Shown here: positions 51,407 through 60,725 of the stretch, one piece after another | Numbering within the stretch: position 1 is the stretch's first letter | Layout of the letters: each line of letters opens with the position of its first letter | IMG/VR virus record: IMGVR_UViG_3300028883_000037 | Coordinates: 38,486-102,485 of that record | DNA length: 64,000 nt | Source: a virus | Strand: one strand, 5' to 3' | Program-made: the position numbers and the translations under genes | The notes under the pieces: generated by a model | Databases searched by the model: none | The model's input: only the letters and a program-made list of their open reading frames with translations | Told to the model about the DNA's origin: nothing

Positions 51407-54262
51407 CTAGGCAGACGTAACAACACCACCAGCCTGCAAAACTTCCTCACTGCTAAAGCTAGCCTCTGTACGGAGAACTACCAAATTAAGCTGGATGAAC
51501 TCAGCAGCGCGCGTCGGCTTAAGGAAGTAAGCCACGTGTAACTCGTTCCTATCTATTCTCTCCGGAGTATTATTGCGCTCATCACAAACCACCAAGAACG
51601 CAGTCAACCCACGGCGAGCCTGAATATCAGCCAAGAAAGGATTACTCGCACTAACCACCCTGGCCCGGGTAATCGCATCATTCGGCTCAAAAACGAACTC
51701 ACGCAAGAAATTAGTAGCATTCTTCTTAATGTAAATCAACAACATCCGAACATTCACACGATCCAACGCAGACTGACGACGCTGCAAAGTCCTCTGACCC
51801 CAAACCGTAATCCCATCCTGCGGGAAATTCACAATCGGGTTCACAGCATTACCACTACCGTACATCAAATCCCGCTCGCCCTGAGTCAAATCAACCTCAA
51901 CATCAAGCGGAGTAAGAAGACGACCACGAACAATACCAGCAGGCGCAAACCAAGTCTCAGCAACATTCTCAGTACGAGCAAAAACACTGCTCACATGCCC
52001 ACTCGGAGGAATGAAAATATTCCCACCATTGAACTGGTCAAACACCTTCAACCACGGATGATACAAAGCACCATAACTGGAATTAATCGTCTGAGTCAAA
52101 TCACTGAACAAAATACCATTATGCCAATCAACAACCTGCTGAGCGCGAAGACCAAACGGAGAATCCACAATGTACAAACAATCTCCACGACCCTCACAAA
52201 GCTGCAACCCCTGGCCAATCACAGCACCAGAAGTAAAGCCAGGAATCACCAGAACACTAATATCATAAACCTCCGGATTGGAGAAAGCAAAAATCCCCGT
52301 CTCCAAAGAAGGATTACCAATCACAGCACGATCAAGCTCAGAAGAATAAGCCGGATCAGTCGGAATACCATCAGCCTGACCACTCATCGCAGTACGGAAG
52401 AACGAACCAGGAGTCCGAATCTCGAAACTAGAATCATTAGGATCATTATTCAAGAACGAAGGTCTCGGAATCCACTGAACGTACGAATTACCATTCTCAC
52501 CACCGTATCGAGAACCTTCATTAATCACATTACCAATGTAACGATCATCAGTAGGATTAAAAGAAATATCCTCGATCCGATCTAGAACCTGAAGATTCCC
52601 ATCCTCAATCAGCAAGACGAACCGGCCAGCAACATCACCAGCAGCCTCGCCAGCCGAGAAAATATCCAAGCTATACAACAGATTATCAACCCAAGTACCC
52701 GGAGTCTTAGCAACAAGCCAGCCTACAATATTCTGGAAGTAAGCCGAATCCAACGCACACTCATCACTAACCGGATCAACCTCACAAGAAAGAGGAGAAC
52801 TTGGAGTCGTAGCACCAGCATCCGGAAGAGTCGTACGAGCATCAAAGTAAACCCGATAAGCTTGCTTATACGGGAACTGGATACCCAACGTCTCAGCAAA
52901 ACGAAGAGTTTTGAAATTAGAGGAAGTAGCCTGTAATTCTAATTGATCAAATTGATGACCAACCGAAGTCTCAACCACTACCTGCACTTCACCACCAGGA
53001 GTTATGATCGAGTAAACATCGAAGTATCTGTCCCCACCAGAAATACCACCAAGATCAATAGCGTTAGCTACCTGCTCAGCAGTTTGGGACAGACCAACCG
53101 GGATACTGAACTCGATATCCTCGGTTTCTTCTTGGCCTACCACCTTGATCCTAACTCGGTTGTTCTCGGTTGTGATGTCGTAATACTCGGTTATTGTCGA
53201 GATGAGGTTGGACCTGGGTATGTCGTAAGCATAGAGCGTTTGTCCAACTTCCAGAGAAAATCCTTCTGTACTCACCAGCTGGATGCTCTCACCTGCCGTA
53301 TCGGTCCGGAAGCACACTGTGTTGTCGGATTGTGCTACCGCGATATATGGTTCGCTGCTGGGGATGAGGGCGTTGATTGCGTCTGCGAAGTCCTCTGCAG
53401 AGTCAAAGGAGGTTCCATCAGCGATTGTGTATTCGTTTATTGTAGACGAGTCTTGTCTGTCTACGTTGAATGAGAAGATTCTGTTGTCGGGACGTACGGT
53501 GAAGGTGAAGGTGTCGTTTGCCCCGATCGGTACGGTTCCGGTGACGACTACGGTGAAGACGAGGCCGTCTCCGATGTCGATTGGTTCACTGGTTCCGAGG
53601 GTTCCGCTTTCTACGAGGGTGTCTACTAGGACGGTTATTCCGTCGGAGTTTCGGATTACTTCGAAGTCGGCTCCGTCAAGCAGGGATCCTCCGGTTTCGG
53701 TGGGATCGCTGGTGAGGATGATGGTGTAACTGTCGTCGATTGCACCTTCGTAGGCTGTGGGGTCTGCGAAGACGAGCGTGGCGGATGCTGGTCCTTCTGT
53801 GGTGTTGATTTCTATGTCGTTATAGTCGATGTTGCCGACGTCTGCTTCATGGAAGTTCAGGGCGTTGTCTTCGTCGATGATTCTGGTGCAGATTTTGCCG
53901 AAGTCGATGCCGGTGAATACGGGTACTCTGCCCCATCCTGATTCTCTGGCTCCGCTGTTGTCGATGCAAATGTCGGAAAGTTCTTCCGGTTGTCCTTCTT
54001 CGCATTCGACTCCTACTCGGAGTATCCAGGCACGGGAGCCCTCTTCGAAGTATGCTAGGGCTGCGTAGCCCATAAAGCTTTCGGGAAAGGGTTGACCGAA
54101 CGTATCGATATATTGCTGTGAGTTCGATACGAATGTGGGCGTTTGTAATGGCCCTCTGTTAGCTGTTCCTATAAACGCAGGGGTTAGCGCTCCTGTCGCT
54201 GTCGGAATTACGCTGAGGTCAATTTCCCGTGTAAAGACGCCAGGCGAGAGGTATACTGCCAT
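51407..54262 (-). CDS. tail sheath protein (gp18-like), extended
   Basis: 951 residues from the ATG at 54262 (CTAGGAGAATTGATC upstream); T4 gp18 has about 660. The N-terminal VYLSPGVFTREIDLSV followed by AFIGTANRGP is the typical sheath start, and the C-terminal region (TRARVVSASNPFLADIQARRG) the inner-domain handshake part. The extra length falls in the middle as beta-rich, probably surface-exposed inserts. Coding third positions change from A/C in the 5' part to G/T in the 3' part near 53100. It contracts to drive the tube into the host. Confidence 0.85.
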   Translation of the reverse strand: MAVYLSPGVFTREIDLSVIPTATGALTPAFIGTANRGPLQTPTFVSNSQQYIDTFGQPFPESFMGYAALAYFEEGSRAWILRVGVECEEGQPEELSDICIDNSGARESGWGRVPVFTGIDFGKICTRIIDEDNALNFHEADVGNIDYNDIEINTTEGPASATLVFADPTAYEGAIDDSYTIILTSDPTETGGSLLDGADFEVIRNSDGITVLVDTLVESGTLGTSEPIDIGDGLVFTVVVTGTVPIGANDTFTFTVRPDNRIFSFNVDRQDSSTINEYTIADGTSFDSAEDFADAINALIPSSEPYIAVAQSDNTVCFRTDTAGESIQLVSTEGFSLEVGQTLYAYDIPRSNLISTITEYYDITTENNRVRIKVVGQEETEDIEFSIPVGLSQTAEQVANAIDLGGISGGDRYFDVYSIITPGGEVQVVVETSVGHQFDQLELQATSSNFKTLRFAETLGIQFPYKQAYRVYFDARTTLPDAGATTPSSPLSCEVDPVSDECALDSAYFQNIVGWLVAKTPGTWVDNLLYSLDIFSAGEAAGDVAGRFVLLIEDGNLQVLDRIEDISFNPTDDRYIGNVINEGSRYGGENGNSYVQWIPRPSFLNNDPNDSSFEIRTPGSFFRTAMSGQADGIPTDPAYSSELDRAVIGNPSLETGIFAFSNPEVYDISVLVIPGFTSGAVIGQGLQLCEGRGDCLYIVDSPFGLRAQQVVDWHNGILFSDLTQTINSSYGALYHPWLKVFDQFNGGNIFIPPSGHVSSVFARTENVAETWFAPAGIVRGRLLTPLDVEVDLTQGERDLMYGSGNAVNPIVNFPQDGITVWGQRTLQRRQSALDRVNVRMLLIYIKKNATNFLREFVFEPNDAITRARVVSASNPFLADIQARRGLTAFLVVCDERNNTPERIDRNELHVAYFLKPTRAAEFIQLNLVVLRTEASFSSEEVLQAGGVVTSA

Positions 54263-54302
54263 GATCAATTCTCCTAGTTCGGCATCAAACCGCCGTTAAT
54301 CA

Positions 54303-54310
54303 TACTTATA
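54303..54310 (-). promoter_or_regulatory. late-promoter-like TATAAGTA upstream of the sheath
   Basis: One mismatch to TATAAATA on the minus strand, 41 bases before the sheath ATG. Its position in the only gap before a major structural gene supports it. Confidence 0.35.
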
Positions 54311-54352
54311 TTTGCAGAGACTTTTTAAGATGATTAACTAGGAGAAGTCATG

Positions 54353-54649
54353 TTATGATTCTAGGTTAGAGGTATCCAATATTACTCTGATCATTCCTCT
54401 TTTAGATAAGCGCTCGATTTGCGATTCCCATAATCTGTCTTTAACGACCTCGATATGCTGATTTGGTCGTATGGGCTTATCCACAGCACCTAAAAAGAAA
54501 TCCACTCTCTTGCCGTCTTCTTTCTTTGGAGATCGGAGATGGATGGTTACCAACTGCTTGGATGTGTTCAGTATACGAACAATATCAGCCGTTTCTTTCT
54601 TGGCTTTTCTGGCTTGCATTTCCCGTACTGTTAATGGTCTCTTAGCCAT
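54353..54649 (-). CDS. hypothetical small virion-cluster protein, 98 aa
   Basis: Not recognised. A basic N-terminal helix (REMQARKAKKETAD) and a beta part (LVTIHLRSPKKEDG then FFLGAVDKPIRPNQ). It lies between sheath and gp15-like genes with an 8-base overlap to the latter, so it is probably a tail or neck component. Confidence 0.5.
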   Translation of the reverse strand: MAKRPLTVREMQARKAKKETADIVRILNTSKQLVTIHLRSPKKEDGKRVDFFLGAVDKPIRPNQHIEVVKDRLWESQIERLSKRGMIRVILDTSNLES

Positions 54650-55526
54650 CTCTCCTCCTCGTTTCGGCTAAAGGTAGGTCCTTTTTGCCGGAAATTGTTC
54701 CTAGTAATTCTCCGGTGGCAAGTTTGCCATCACCTTCCCGTAGAGTAGTTACTGTGCCGAGAATAGTAGGAACAACTTTATTCGGAAGAGGAATCCAACC
54801 TTCCATAGTAATCCTATAATCATGACGTTTATTCTGACGTTGCTCCGCAGGAACCTCATCATCAACAGCAAAAGTCACACCATCATACGTCATAAACACC
54901 GAACCACGCAAATGATCATCCTCAACAAGAAACTCCGCAGTAGGGAAAAAACGCCTATGCAACTGATAACCAATAACCTCCAAATCCCTCTTATGCTCAG
55001 CCCACACAGACAACAAATAAGAAATCTTAGCCGGTATAGGACGATATACAAGAGCAACCCTACTCGCATCCGAGTCAAGATACCTCTTATTCATATAATG
55101 ACCCTCAGGACTAAACTTCTCATAATGAAACTCACTAGACTCCCTAGTAATAGACATAACAGGAAGACTAATCCTACCCTTCCTAAGATCCTGCGCCCAA
55201 ACCAAATAAGGCTTATCCCCACCACTAATCCTAACCTGCAACATCCGGACACTATCCTGCGTAGGAACAGGCATACCAGCAAAATAATTCTTAATACCCC
55301 TATCCATAGTACGAAACCCAGGCTCCATGATCTCATGAACTTCCTGGGAGATGTCTACATTCTGTCTCTCAAATAGAATATCATCCCTAGCCGTACCCTC
55401 ATTCTTCATCTTCTGAAGCATAGCAGGACGGGGCTGTTCCAAACCCTTACCATCCTTCGGCGTCTCATATTGAGACGTCTGAACTATCGGATTGGACTCG
55501 TTGAAGTCAAAATCATATACTGGCAT
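54642..55526 (-). CDS. tail completion protein (gp15-like)
   Basis: 294 residues. The stretch LPVMSITRESSEFHYEKFSP..., then YRPIPAKISYLLSVWAEHKR, then YQLHRRFFPTAEF follows the T4 gp15 plan (a PV..... strand, a Pro-x-Asn/Ser strand, then an EQILPFF-like helix). gp15 caps the tail tube and sheath at the head-proximal end. Adjacent genes encode sheath and connector proteins. The match is by pattern, not close identity. Confidence 0.6.
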   Translation of the reverse strand: MPVYDFDFNESNPIVQTSQYETPKDGKGLEQPRPAMLQKMKNEGTARDDILFERQNVDISQEVHEIMEPGFRTMDRGIKNYFAGMPVPTQDSVRMLQVRISGGDKPYLVWAQDLRKGRISLPVMSITRESSEFHYEKFSPEGHYMNKRYLDSDASRVALVYRPIPAKISYLLSVWAEHKRDLEVIGYQLHRRFFPTAEFLVEDDHLRGSVFMTYDGVTFAVDDEVPAEQRQNKRHDYRITMEGWIPLPNKVVPTILGTVTTLREGDGKLATGELLGTISGKKDLPLAETRRRDG

Positions 55527-55843
55527 TATTTCTTCCTATCAACGAGGTCAATGATCGTAGACTTCTTAGAAAGACGTTCAAAAGCAAACTTCACCGCCGA
55601 AGTCTGTTGCTCCACCTGCTGAGCCTTAGAACCAGACGGATCCTGCTTGGTTTTCGGAATACCAACAGTCACACCGCTCGGCTTAAAACGCACTAGGGGC
55701 ACCAACCTACCCTCTGATTTGGTTTTTATTGTCTGTTCTGCATCCTTGGCCGCAGACACAATGATCTTCTTTTTAAGATCTTTCATCTTAGCTGTAGCTA
55801 ATCTTCGTATATCTTTAGTCGATTTAACAATTATTTTGGACAT
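55526..55843 (-). CDS. hypothetical basic protein, 105 aa
   Basis: Not recognised. Lys-rich throughout, with a Pro/Gly loop (FKPSGVTVGIPKTKQDPSG). Its stop overlaps the start of the gp15-like gene by one base. A CCTCC/GGAGG pair (55853-55867) flanks its ribosome site and could mask it in RNA. Confidence 0.45.
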   Translation of the reverse strand: MSKIIVKSTKDIRRLATAKMKDLKKKIIVSAAKDAEQTIKTKSEGRLVPLVRFKPSGVTVGIPKTKQDPSGSKAQQVEQQTSAVKFAFERLSKKSTIIDLVDRKK

Positions 55844-55870
55844 ATTATCCTCCTTTTTATTTTTGGAGGA

Positions 55871-56539
55871 TTACGTGACAGGAAAACCCGACCCGATATG
55901 CAGTTTAAGTTTACCACGATCTAATTCCAACATCTCCATTCCGGCTACCTTAGCTGCTCGAGACGCAATAGAAACTATTTCCTTCTCCAATGTCTCAGAC
56001 ATACTGTCCATCATATCCTGAATCTTTACTAACTCTACGATTATATTCTGTAGGTACTCTACAGAGAATTCTGGATCATGAATTTCTTTTATTTGTATCG
56101 TAATGACAGAATAAGACCCTCTTGGCTTTATTTGTAGTTCCGTATCTGTAAGTCTATAAGAGAAACTATCTATTAGGAATTTCCTTGTAGCATAACGCAA
56201 TATACGCATTTTTGGTATTCTTTTAGACAATTCTTTTAACATATGAAGATGTACTTCAAACGTCATTTTAGTTTCATTTAATATTTCTTTTATCTTATTT
56301 AGAAAGATCTCGACATCTCTTGTTTTTTGAACCACATGCGTAGAGATCTTGATTGGCCCATTCTGATCTACCAGGACATGTTCCAATCGGATCTCTTTCG
56401 TTGTTTCCTTCAATATAATCTTACTTCTATCTCCCGGTCCAAATACAGATTTACTGCTAGTTCTATAGCCTTTCTCTTTCGCGGCAGATAAAATATGTGC
56501 AACTGTTACTGGTTTCGCAATCTGTATCGATTTCGTCAT
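55871..56539 (-). CDS. hypothetical protein, 222 aa
   Basis: Not recognised. Mixed alpha/beta with a Lys-rich N half (KEKGYRTSSKSVFGPGDRSK) and a helical C half (YLQNIIVELVKIQDMMDSM). TATAATAT occurs just upstream, a possible promoter. In a virion gene run between the fibre and gp15-like genes. Confidence 0.45.
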   Translation of the reverse strand: MTKSIQIAKPVTVAHILSAAKEKGYRTSSKSVFGPGDRSKIILKETTKEIRLEHVLVDQNGPIKISTHVVQKTRDVEIFLNKIKEILNETKMTFEVHLHMLKELSKRIPKMRILRYATRKFLIDSFSYRLTDTELQIKPRGSYSVITIQIKEIHDPEFSVEYLQNIIVELVKIQDMMDSMSETLEKEIVSIASRAAKVAGMEMLELDRGKLKLHIGSGFPVT

Positions 56540-56574
56540 ACCATATTATATCAAGTTCCGGTATTCTCGGAATT

Positions 56575-57975
56575 TCACTTTATCAATAACTTAATCTGTT
56601 CCTGTAATTGTGTTATCTGATCTGTCAATCTAGAATTCTCTTCCTCTGTTTTTCGAATCACACTCTGGATAGCGGCCGCCAATATCGGCGTAACTCGTGC
56701 ATAATCTACCATCTGATACTTAGGATCGCCATCATCATCTACCTCATTCGGTTCCCCAGTAACAGCTGTTGGGACAACCTGCTGTAATTCATCCGCTATA
56801 AACCCTAATTGCACAATATCTGATTCTTTAAATTCAAATAATCTGGGTTTTATCTGCATAATCTGTTGTATCGCTTCGGAATCAGATAGATCATGAATAT
56901 TGCGCTTTAATCGCCTATCTGACGATGTGTTATAAGCTATATTGGTGCCATCTGTCGAGATACTACCTTTCAACCCGCCGTTATACCAAATCGCCACCAG
57001 ATCCCCCGTAGTAGTTCGTCTACCTATATTCATACAATTACCACTGTCTCTAGATAATATCGCGTAGCCATTCACTGGCTGAAAACCAACGTAACTACCA
57101 GTATCGCTTATTATACTCGGAACAACAGCATACCCATTGAAAGTCACATCACCAAGACTTGTAATCCGCATACGCTCAGTAGGTGATGATGCACCATCCG
57201 ATGACGTCCAAAAAGACAACCTACCAGGCATATCAGACCCATTACTTGGCGTATTATCCACATAACACCGTATACTACCAGCATCCTTAAACCCGGTTCC
57301 ATCATTACCACTAAAATTAATACCCCCAATATTATCACCATTTTGAACTATCGTATTATTACCAACCACACTACCACGAGATTTATTAAATGACAGAAAT
57401 GAGCCAGTAGCACTATTCTCGGTAATAATGAAAGCACCAGAAGCTGTTGCAAAATTCGTACCTTCAACCTGGAACCTAGAAGTCGTAGAACCATTAAACA
57501 AATTGTTACGCAAATTGCCTATCCCAAAATTACCATTAGTGTCAAAACGAGCACTCTCAGTAAACTCACCCCTCGTAAAAATAACACAACTGGCAGTACT
57601 AACATGAGAATCTCCACACACCGTAACACCAGCACCCTTATTATAAGCAGTACCACCATAAATAGACAAAGCATTATTATCAACATCTCTAAAAACATCT
57701 TGCTGATATAACCTCAATCCCAAAGTCTCGACTTGCATAACCGTCTGAGGATTCGTAGAATCCGTCAAATTATTAATCTGCAAATTACCATTATCACTAG
57801 TAAGTTCCCATCCCGGAGAAGTATTATCTTCCTGGATCAGTAGGGATGGAGACGAACTGAATAAGGTCAAGCTCTCAAGCGTCGGATTTTGGTCTAATGG
57901 ACCTGCTGGACCTGTTGGACCAGTTGGACCAATATTGCCAGTCTTCTCAGAGCCGTCAGAAGTTATAATTTTCAT
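56575..57975 (-). CDS. tail fibre with collagen motif and S74 chaperone domain
   Basis: 466 residues. The N terminus has GPTGPTGPAGP, a short collagen-type trimer. The middle is a Gly/Asn-rich beta-helix typical of fibres. The C-terminal 110 residues begin TSSDRRLKRNIHDL, the peptidase S74 intramolecular chaperone that cuts itself before the Ser after trimer folding, and end in a coiled coil (LTDQITQLQEQIKLL). It should bind the host surface. Confidence 0.85.
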   Translation of the reverse strand: MKIITSDGSEKTGNIGPTGPTGPAGPLDQNPTLESLTLFSSSPSLLIQEDNTSPGWELTSDNGNLQINNLTDSTNPQTVMQVETLGLRLYQQDVFRDVDNNALSIYGGTAYNKGAGVTVCGDSHVSTASCVIFTRGEFTESARFDTNGNFGIGNLRNNLFNGSTTSRFQVEGTNFATASGAFIITENSATGSFLSFNKSRGSVVGNNTIVQNGDNIGGINFSGNDGTGFKDAGSIRCYVDNTPSNGSDMPGRLSFWTSSDGASSPTERMRITSLGDVTFNGYAVVPSIISDTGSYVGFQPVNGYAILSRDSGNCMNIGRRTTTGDLVAIWYNGGLKGSISTDGTNIAYNTSSDRRLKRNIHDLSDSEAIQQIMQIKPRLFEFKESDIVQLGFIADELQQVVPTAVTGEPNEVDDDGDPKYQMVDYARVTPILAAAIQSVIRKTEEENSRLTDQITQLQEQIKLLIK

Positions 57976-57984
57976 GGATTGTCC

Positions 57985-58599
57985 TTATCCGTCAGCTTGA
58001 TTTGCCTTCGTAGGAAGAAGAGAAATGTCGCCACTGATATTTTGAACCAAACAAGACCAGTAAAGCCAGCGATATTTGAAATTTCCTGTATCACTAGACT
58101 TAATAACCCTATAAGTATCAATACTATTACCCTTATCCTGCCTCAAATCCGTAAACTGGGTAACAGCTAAGGTATTATGAGGAACAATTAGAACATCACC
58201 CTCAGCAATCATCCTCCTACCAAACAACCTCAACACAGATGCCCTAGAGAAGTGCACCGTAGTCTCATTCTCAACATCTACGCCCCACTTCTTGATCTCG
58301 ATCTCAGCGGGCTCTGGCTCGAACATCCCCTTCAATTTTTTGGGGGCAAGGTATGTTGGATCAGCATCTTCTTCCCATACTTCGTCTCTACGATCTGATC
58401 TGGTTCTTGGATAGATTTCTATCCATGCTCCAGATATGTTCACGATCTCTTCGGCTTGTCTTTCTGCGAATGAGATATCCGGGCTACCATGGTTATAGGT
58501 AGAAAGTAGAGAATTTTGCTTTTCCTCATCAGAACGATAATCGGGAAGATTATCCCTAGTATCGTATTGCTGATTAAAGTCGAAATTTATAATAGACAT
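57985..58599 (-). CDS. neck protein (gp14-like)
   Basis: 204 residues. IEIYPRTRSDRRDEVWEED near residue 60, the KKWGVDVENETTVHFSRAS strand region, AEGDVLIVPHN and the closing YRVIKSSDTG...YWSCLVQN follow the T4 gp14 order (early PR, an FGLEI..-like strand, then an F-rich end). gp14 sits between head and tail. The gene starts inside a one-base overlap with the Cys-containing gene upstream. Confidence 0.6.
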   Translation of the reverse strand: MSIINFDFNQQYDTRDNLPDYRSDEEKQNSLLSTYNHGSPDISFAERQAEEIVNISGAWIEIYPRTRSDRRDEVWEEDADPTYLAPKKLKGMFEPEPAEIEIKKWGVDVENETTVHFSRASVLRLFGRRMIAEGDVLIVPHNTLAVTQFTDLRQDKGNSIDTYRVIKSSDTGNFKYRWLYWSCLVQNISGDISLLPTKANQADG

Positions 58600-59123
58600 C
58601 AGTAGAACTCCGCACTAAGCCTGCCCTGTGGATCAACAGGTTCAAGTGGGCCAGGAACTGGCGTCAAAGAAGCCCTCAGAGGATCATTTGGGATCAGATC
58701 CGGGTCTGGTGCTCTCCTGAGCGGATCTTCTGTGGTAACGCACCCCGTGAAGTTAGACCCTTCGCTACTGCACAGTGGGTCTTCCGGATTTTCTGGTTCT
58801 CTTACCTTGGCATTATCTTTCAGAATTTTGTACCAATCCTCGACACAATTCTTAGGACAAAAATTGCCGTTTGGGGGTGGTCCTTCCGGTAGTTCAAAAA
58901 AGATCCCGGTGCTATTCTGTCCTCTTGGGAGTAGAGTTCTAACCAATCTGGATCCTGGTATAAGCTCTAGTGCATCTTCGACTGGTATTATAGAGGCATT
59001 ACAGTTGATGTTTCTACTTAGGGCTAGTCCTGTTAGACTGCTTGTGGGTTCACATCCTGGTACTTGTAGGACGTTTCCTGGTTTGACTTCTAGTTTGTTT
59101 CGTATAGTTATTGTAGTACTCAT
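58599..59123 (-). CDS. hypothetical Pro-rich protein, 174 aa
   Basis: Not recognised. Pro-, Asn- and Asp-rich with several Cys (FCPKNCVEDW and CSSEGSNFTGC); likely extended or knotted, as in small virion attachment proteins. Located between connector-type genes. Strong G/T bias of the plus strand here. Confidence 0.45.
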   Translation of the reverse strand: MSTTITIRNKLEVKPGNVLQVPGCEPTSSLTGLALSRNINCNASIIPVEDALELIPGSRLVRTLLPRGQNSTGIFFELPEGPPPNGNFCPKNCVEDWYKILKDNAKVREPENPEDPLCSSEGSNFTGCVTTEDPLRRAPDPDLIPNDPLRASLTPVPGPLEPVDPQGRLSAEFY

Positions 59124-59139
59124 ATCTTATCTTTGAATA

Positions 59140-59661
59140 TTATCGGTAAGCTCCAACGCCTCTCTTGTATCGAACAATCCCCTGCGCAGTAGCACTAGGA
59201 TTCATCAAAATCTTAGCAGCAATACCAAAATGAACATTAGACTCAAGATCCTCAATCTCAATATTATCGCTCGGATCCACATCATTCTCTAAAAGAAAAT
59301 CACGAATACTAGACAACTTATCATCCGTAAAACCATACATCTGAAAAGCATTATTCTGAACCCTAATCCACCCCATCTCAATCATAGCATAATCACGTGG
59401 ATCAGAACCATCCCTGAAAAACTCCACGGCTCTCTCATCAGCACCATTCTCCAGAAGCCACTCCGCAACCTCATCAGACAGAGGCTCCAGAGGTATAATT
59501 TCAGGCGTATCTGGATCATCCAAATCCACACCGAGAGCACTGGATAAAGCAATCATCATATGATTATAATCACTAATATCCCCATCAGCAAAGGTCTCTT
59601 GACCACTATCATCAAGCCACCATTCGCCGGATATAGACTCAGCTATCTGCCACATGTTCAT
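59140..59661 (-). CDS. hypothetical acidic protein, 173 aa
   Basis: Not recognised. Very acidic (DSGQETFADGDISD) with helical repeats suggestive of short ankyrin-like or TPR-like elements (WLLENGADERAVEFFRDG, then FLLENDVDPSDN). It starts the minus run that includes fibre and sheath, and is divergent from the plus gene at 59742. Confidence 0.45.
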   Translation of the reverse strand: MNMWQIAESISGEWWLDDSGQETFADGDISDYNHMMIALSSALGVDLDDPDTPEIIPLEPLSDEVAEWLLENGADERAVEFFRDGSDPRDYAMIEMGWIRVQNNAFQMYGFTDDKLSSIRDFLLENDVDPSDNIEIEDLESNVHFGIAAKILMNPSATAQGIVRYKRGVGAYR

Positions 59662-59699
59662 GTCTTATGTTTGTTTATCCGAATCGTAAATAAGCTAGG

Positions 59700-59722
59700 A
59701 ACAACGTTGTGGTAACGTTGTT
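59700..59722. promoter_or_regulatory. 9-base inverted repeat in a divergent intergenic region
   Basis: AACAACGTT-GTGGT-AACGTTGTT lies between the starts of 59140-59661 (minus) and 59742 (plus). Its place suggests an operator controlling both; a terminator is unlikely between divergent starts. Confidence 0.45.
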
Positions 59723-59741
59723 AAAAGCTAAGGGGAAAGAA

Positions 59742-60128
59742 ATGAAAAAACTGTCTAAAGCCAAAAAAGAATGGATAAGAAGCACCACAGGATGGGACCA
59801 ATACTCAAATTCCACCAAATTCTCAATAATTTATAGAGCATTATCTGGAATACGAAACCCACACCGGACAACAGAGACATTATTGGACGAGGCTCTACGA
59901 GCAGATAAGCTCCATGACGGGCATCCTCAGATAATAGTAGAAGCTATAGAGGATTTAATTCCTGATTTCTTCAAGGATCTACCTACGGAAGGAACCCCGG
60001 ATATGATCAGGAAAAAGGCTTTTATTTCCGAGTTTATAACCTGTGAAGTCCGGAACGGAGAGACACGATACGATAAACCGAACCTCAGAAAAAACAAGTC
60101 AAAAGCGAAATGGGCAGATGATTTCTAA
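59742..60128 (+). CDS. hypothetical basic protein, 128 aa
   Basis: Not recognised. The start at 59742 follows AAGGGGAAAGA. A soluble, basic, helical protein (LSKAKKEWIRSTTGW at the start, RKNKSKAKWADDF at the end). It overlaps the end of the convergent gene at 60125 by 4 bases. Confidence 0.5.
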   Translation: MKKLSKAKKEWIRSTTGWDQYSNSTKFSIIYRALSGIRNPHRTTETLLDEALRADKLHDGHPQIIVEAIEDLIPDFFKDLPTEGTPDMIRKKAFISEFITCEVRNGETRYDKPNLRKNKSKAKWADDF

Positions 60129-60586
60129 CCTTCGGACTCTGCTTCCTTTACGCCTAGCCCGTGATATAGAAGCAGAAGAGCAATACCAACTTCTGGGTCT
60201 AACGTTAATATTTCTTTTCTCAAGCGCTCCTCGAGTTTGTTCTTGAATCTCAACATGTCCTCAGTAACTAGATCATATACTTGCTCTTCGATATCATCTA
60301 GATTACTGATGTTTAAACCAGTAATCTTTCTTGCATCCCTGACCAATTCGTCATAAAATCCTAGGGGGTATTTCGGGATAATGGTCCATTCGCCGGTCTC
60401 ATCTGGGTCAGTATTCGGGACGACTATGTTAAGATCCATCTCGTCGCGAGGTGACAATTTACCAGACTTTCTAAGATGGTCCGTGATCTCGTCTTCCGAT
60501 AGTTTGGTAATCTTCGATATCCCTCCGAGGTCAAGATTGTTATCCCAAAGCAGAGCCAAGATCTCGAGAGCTTCTTCTTTCTTCAT
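60125..60586 (-). CDS. hypothetical protein, 153 aa
   Basis: Not recognised. The ATG at 60586 was chosen for its ribosome site (TGGAGGGTGGTGGC); an in-frame upstream start would lie inside the hairpin region and another gene. Likely HTH-like start (LGGISKITKLSEDEITDHL) followed by helices. Could be a small regulator. Confidence 0.45.
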   Translation of the reverse strand: MKKEEALEILALLWDNNLDLGGISKITKLSEDEITDHLRKSGKLSPRDEMDLNIVVPNTDPDETGEWTIIPKYPLGFYDELVRDARKITGLNISNLDDIEEQVYDLVTEDMLRFKNKLEERLRKEILTLDPEVGIALLLLYHGLGVKEAESEG

Positions 60587-60604
60587 GCCACCACCCTCCA
60601 AATG

Positions 60605-60632
60605 GAGAGCATGGACGAAAGTCCATGCTCTC
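60605..60632 (-). terminator. 12-pair hairpin with GAAA/TTTC loop
   Basis: GAGAGCATGGAC pairs perfectly with GTCCATGCTCTC. It follows the stop of the 25-aa membrane peptide by 6 bases, so it probably ends or separates that small transcript. Confidence 0.6.
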
Positions 60633-60638
60633 TCTATA

Positions 60639-60716
60639 TCATCGCTTAATGACGATGACCTCGGAACTGCTCGCAAGACAGCAACCAACAATCACCCCAA
60701 GTATGAACCAAGGCAT
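60639..60716 (-). CDS. 25-aa membrane peptide
   Basis: A short frame, MPWFILGVIVGCCLASSS, with a good ribosome site (GTGAGGAGTCGTC). One hydrophobic helix, then a charged end. The first residues MPWF recur inside the protein just upstream, suggesting duplication. Confidence 0.45.
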   Translation of the reverse strand: MPWFILGVIVGCCLASSSEVIVIKR

Positions 60717-60725
60717 GACGACTCC

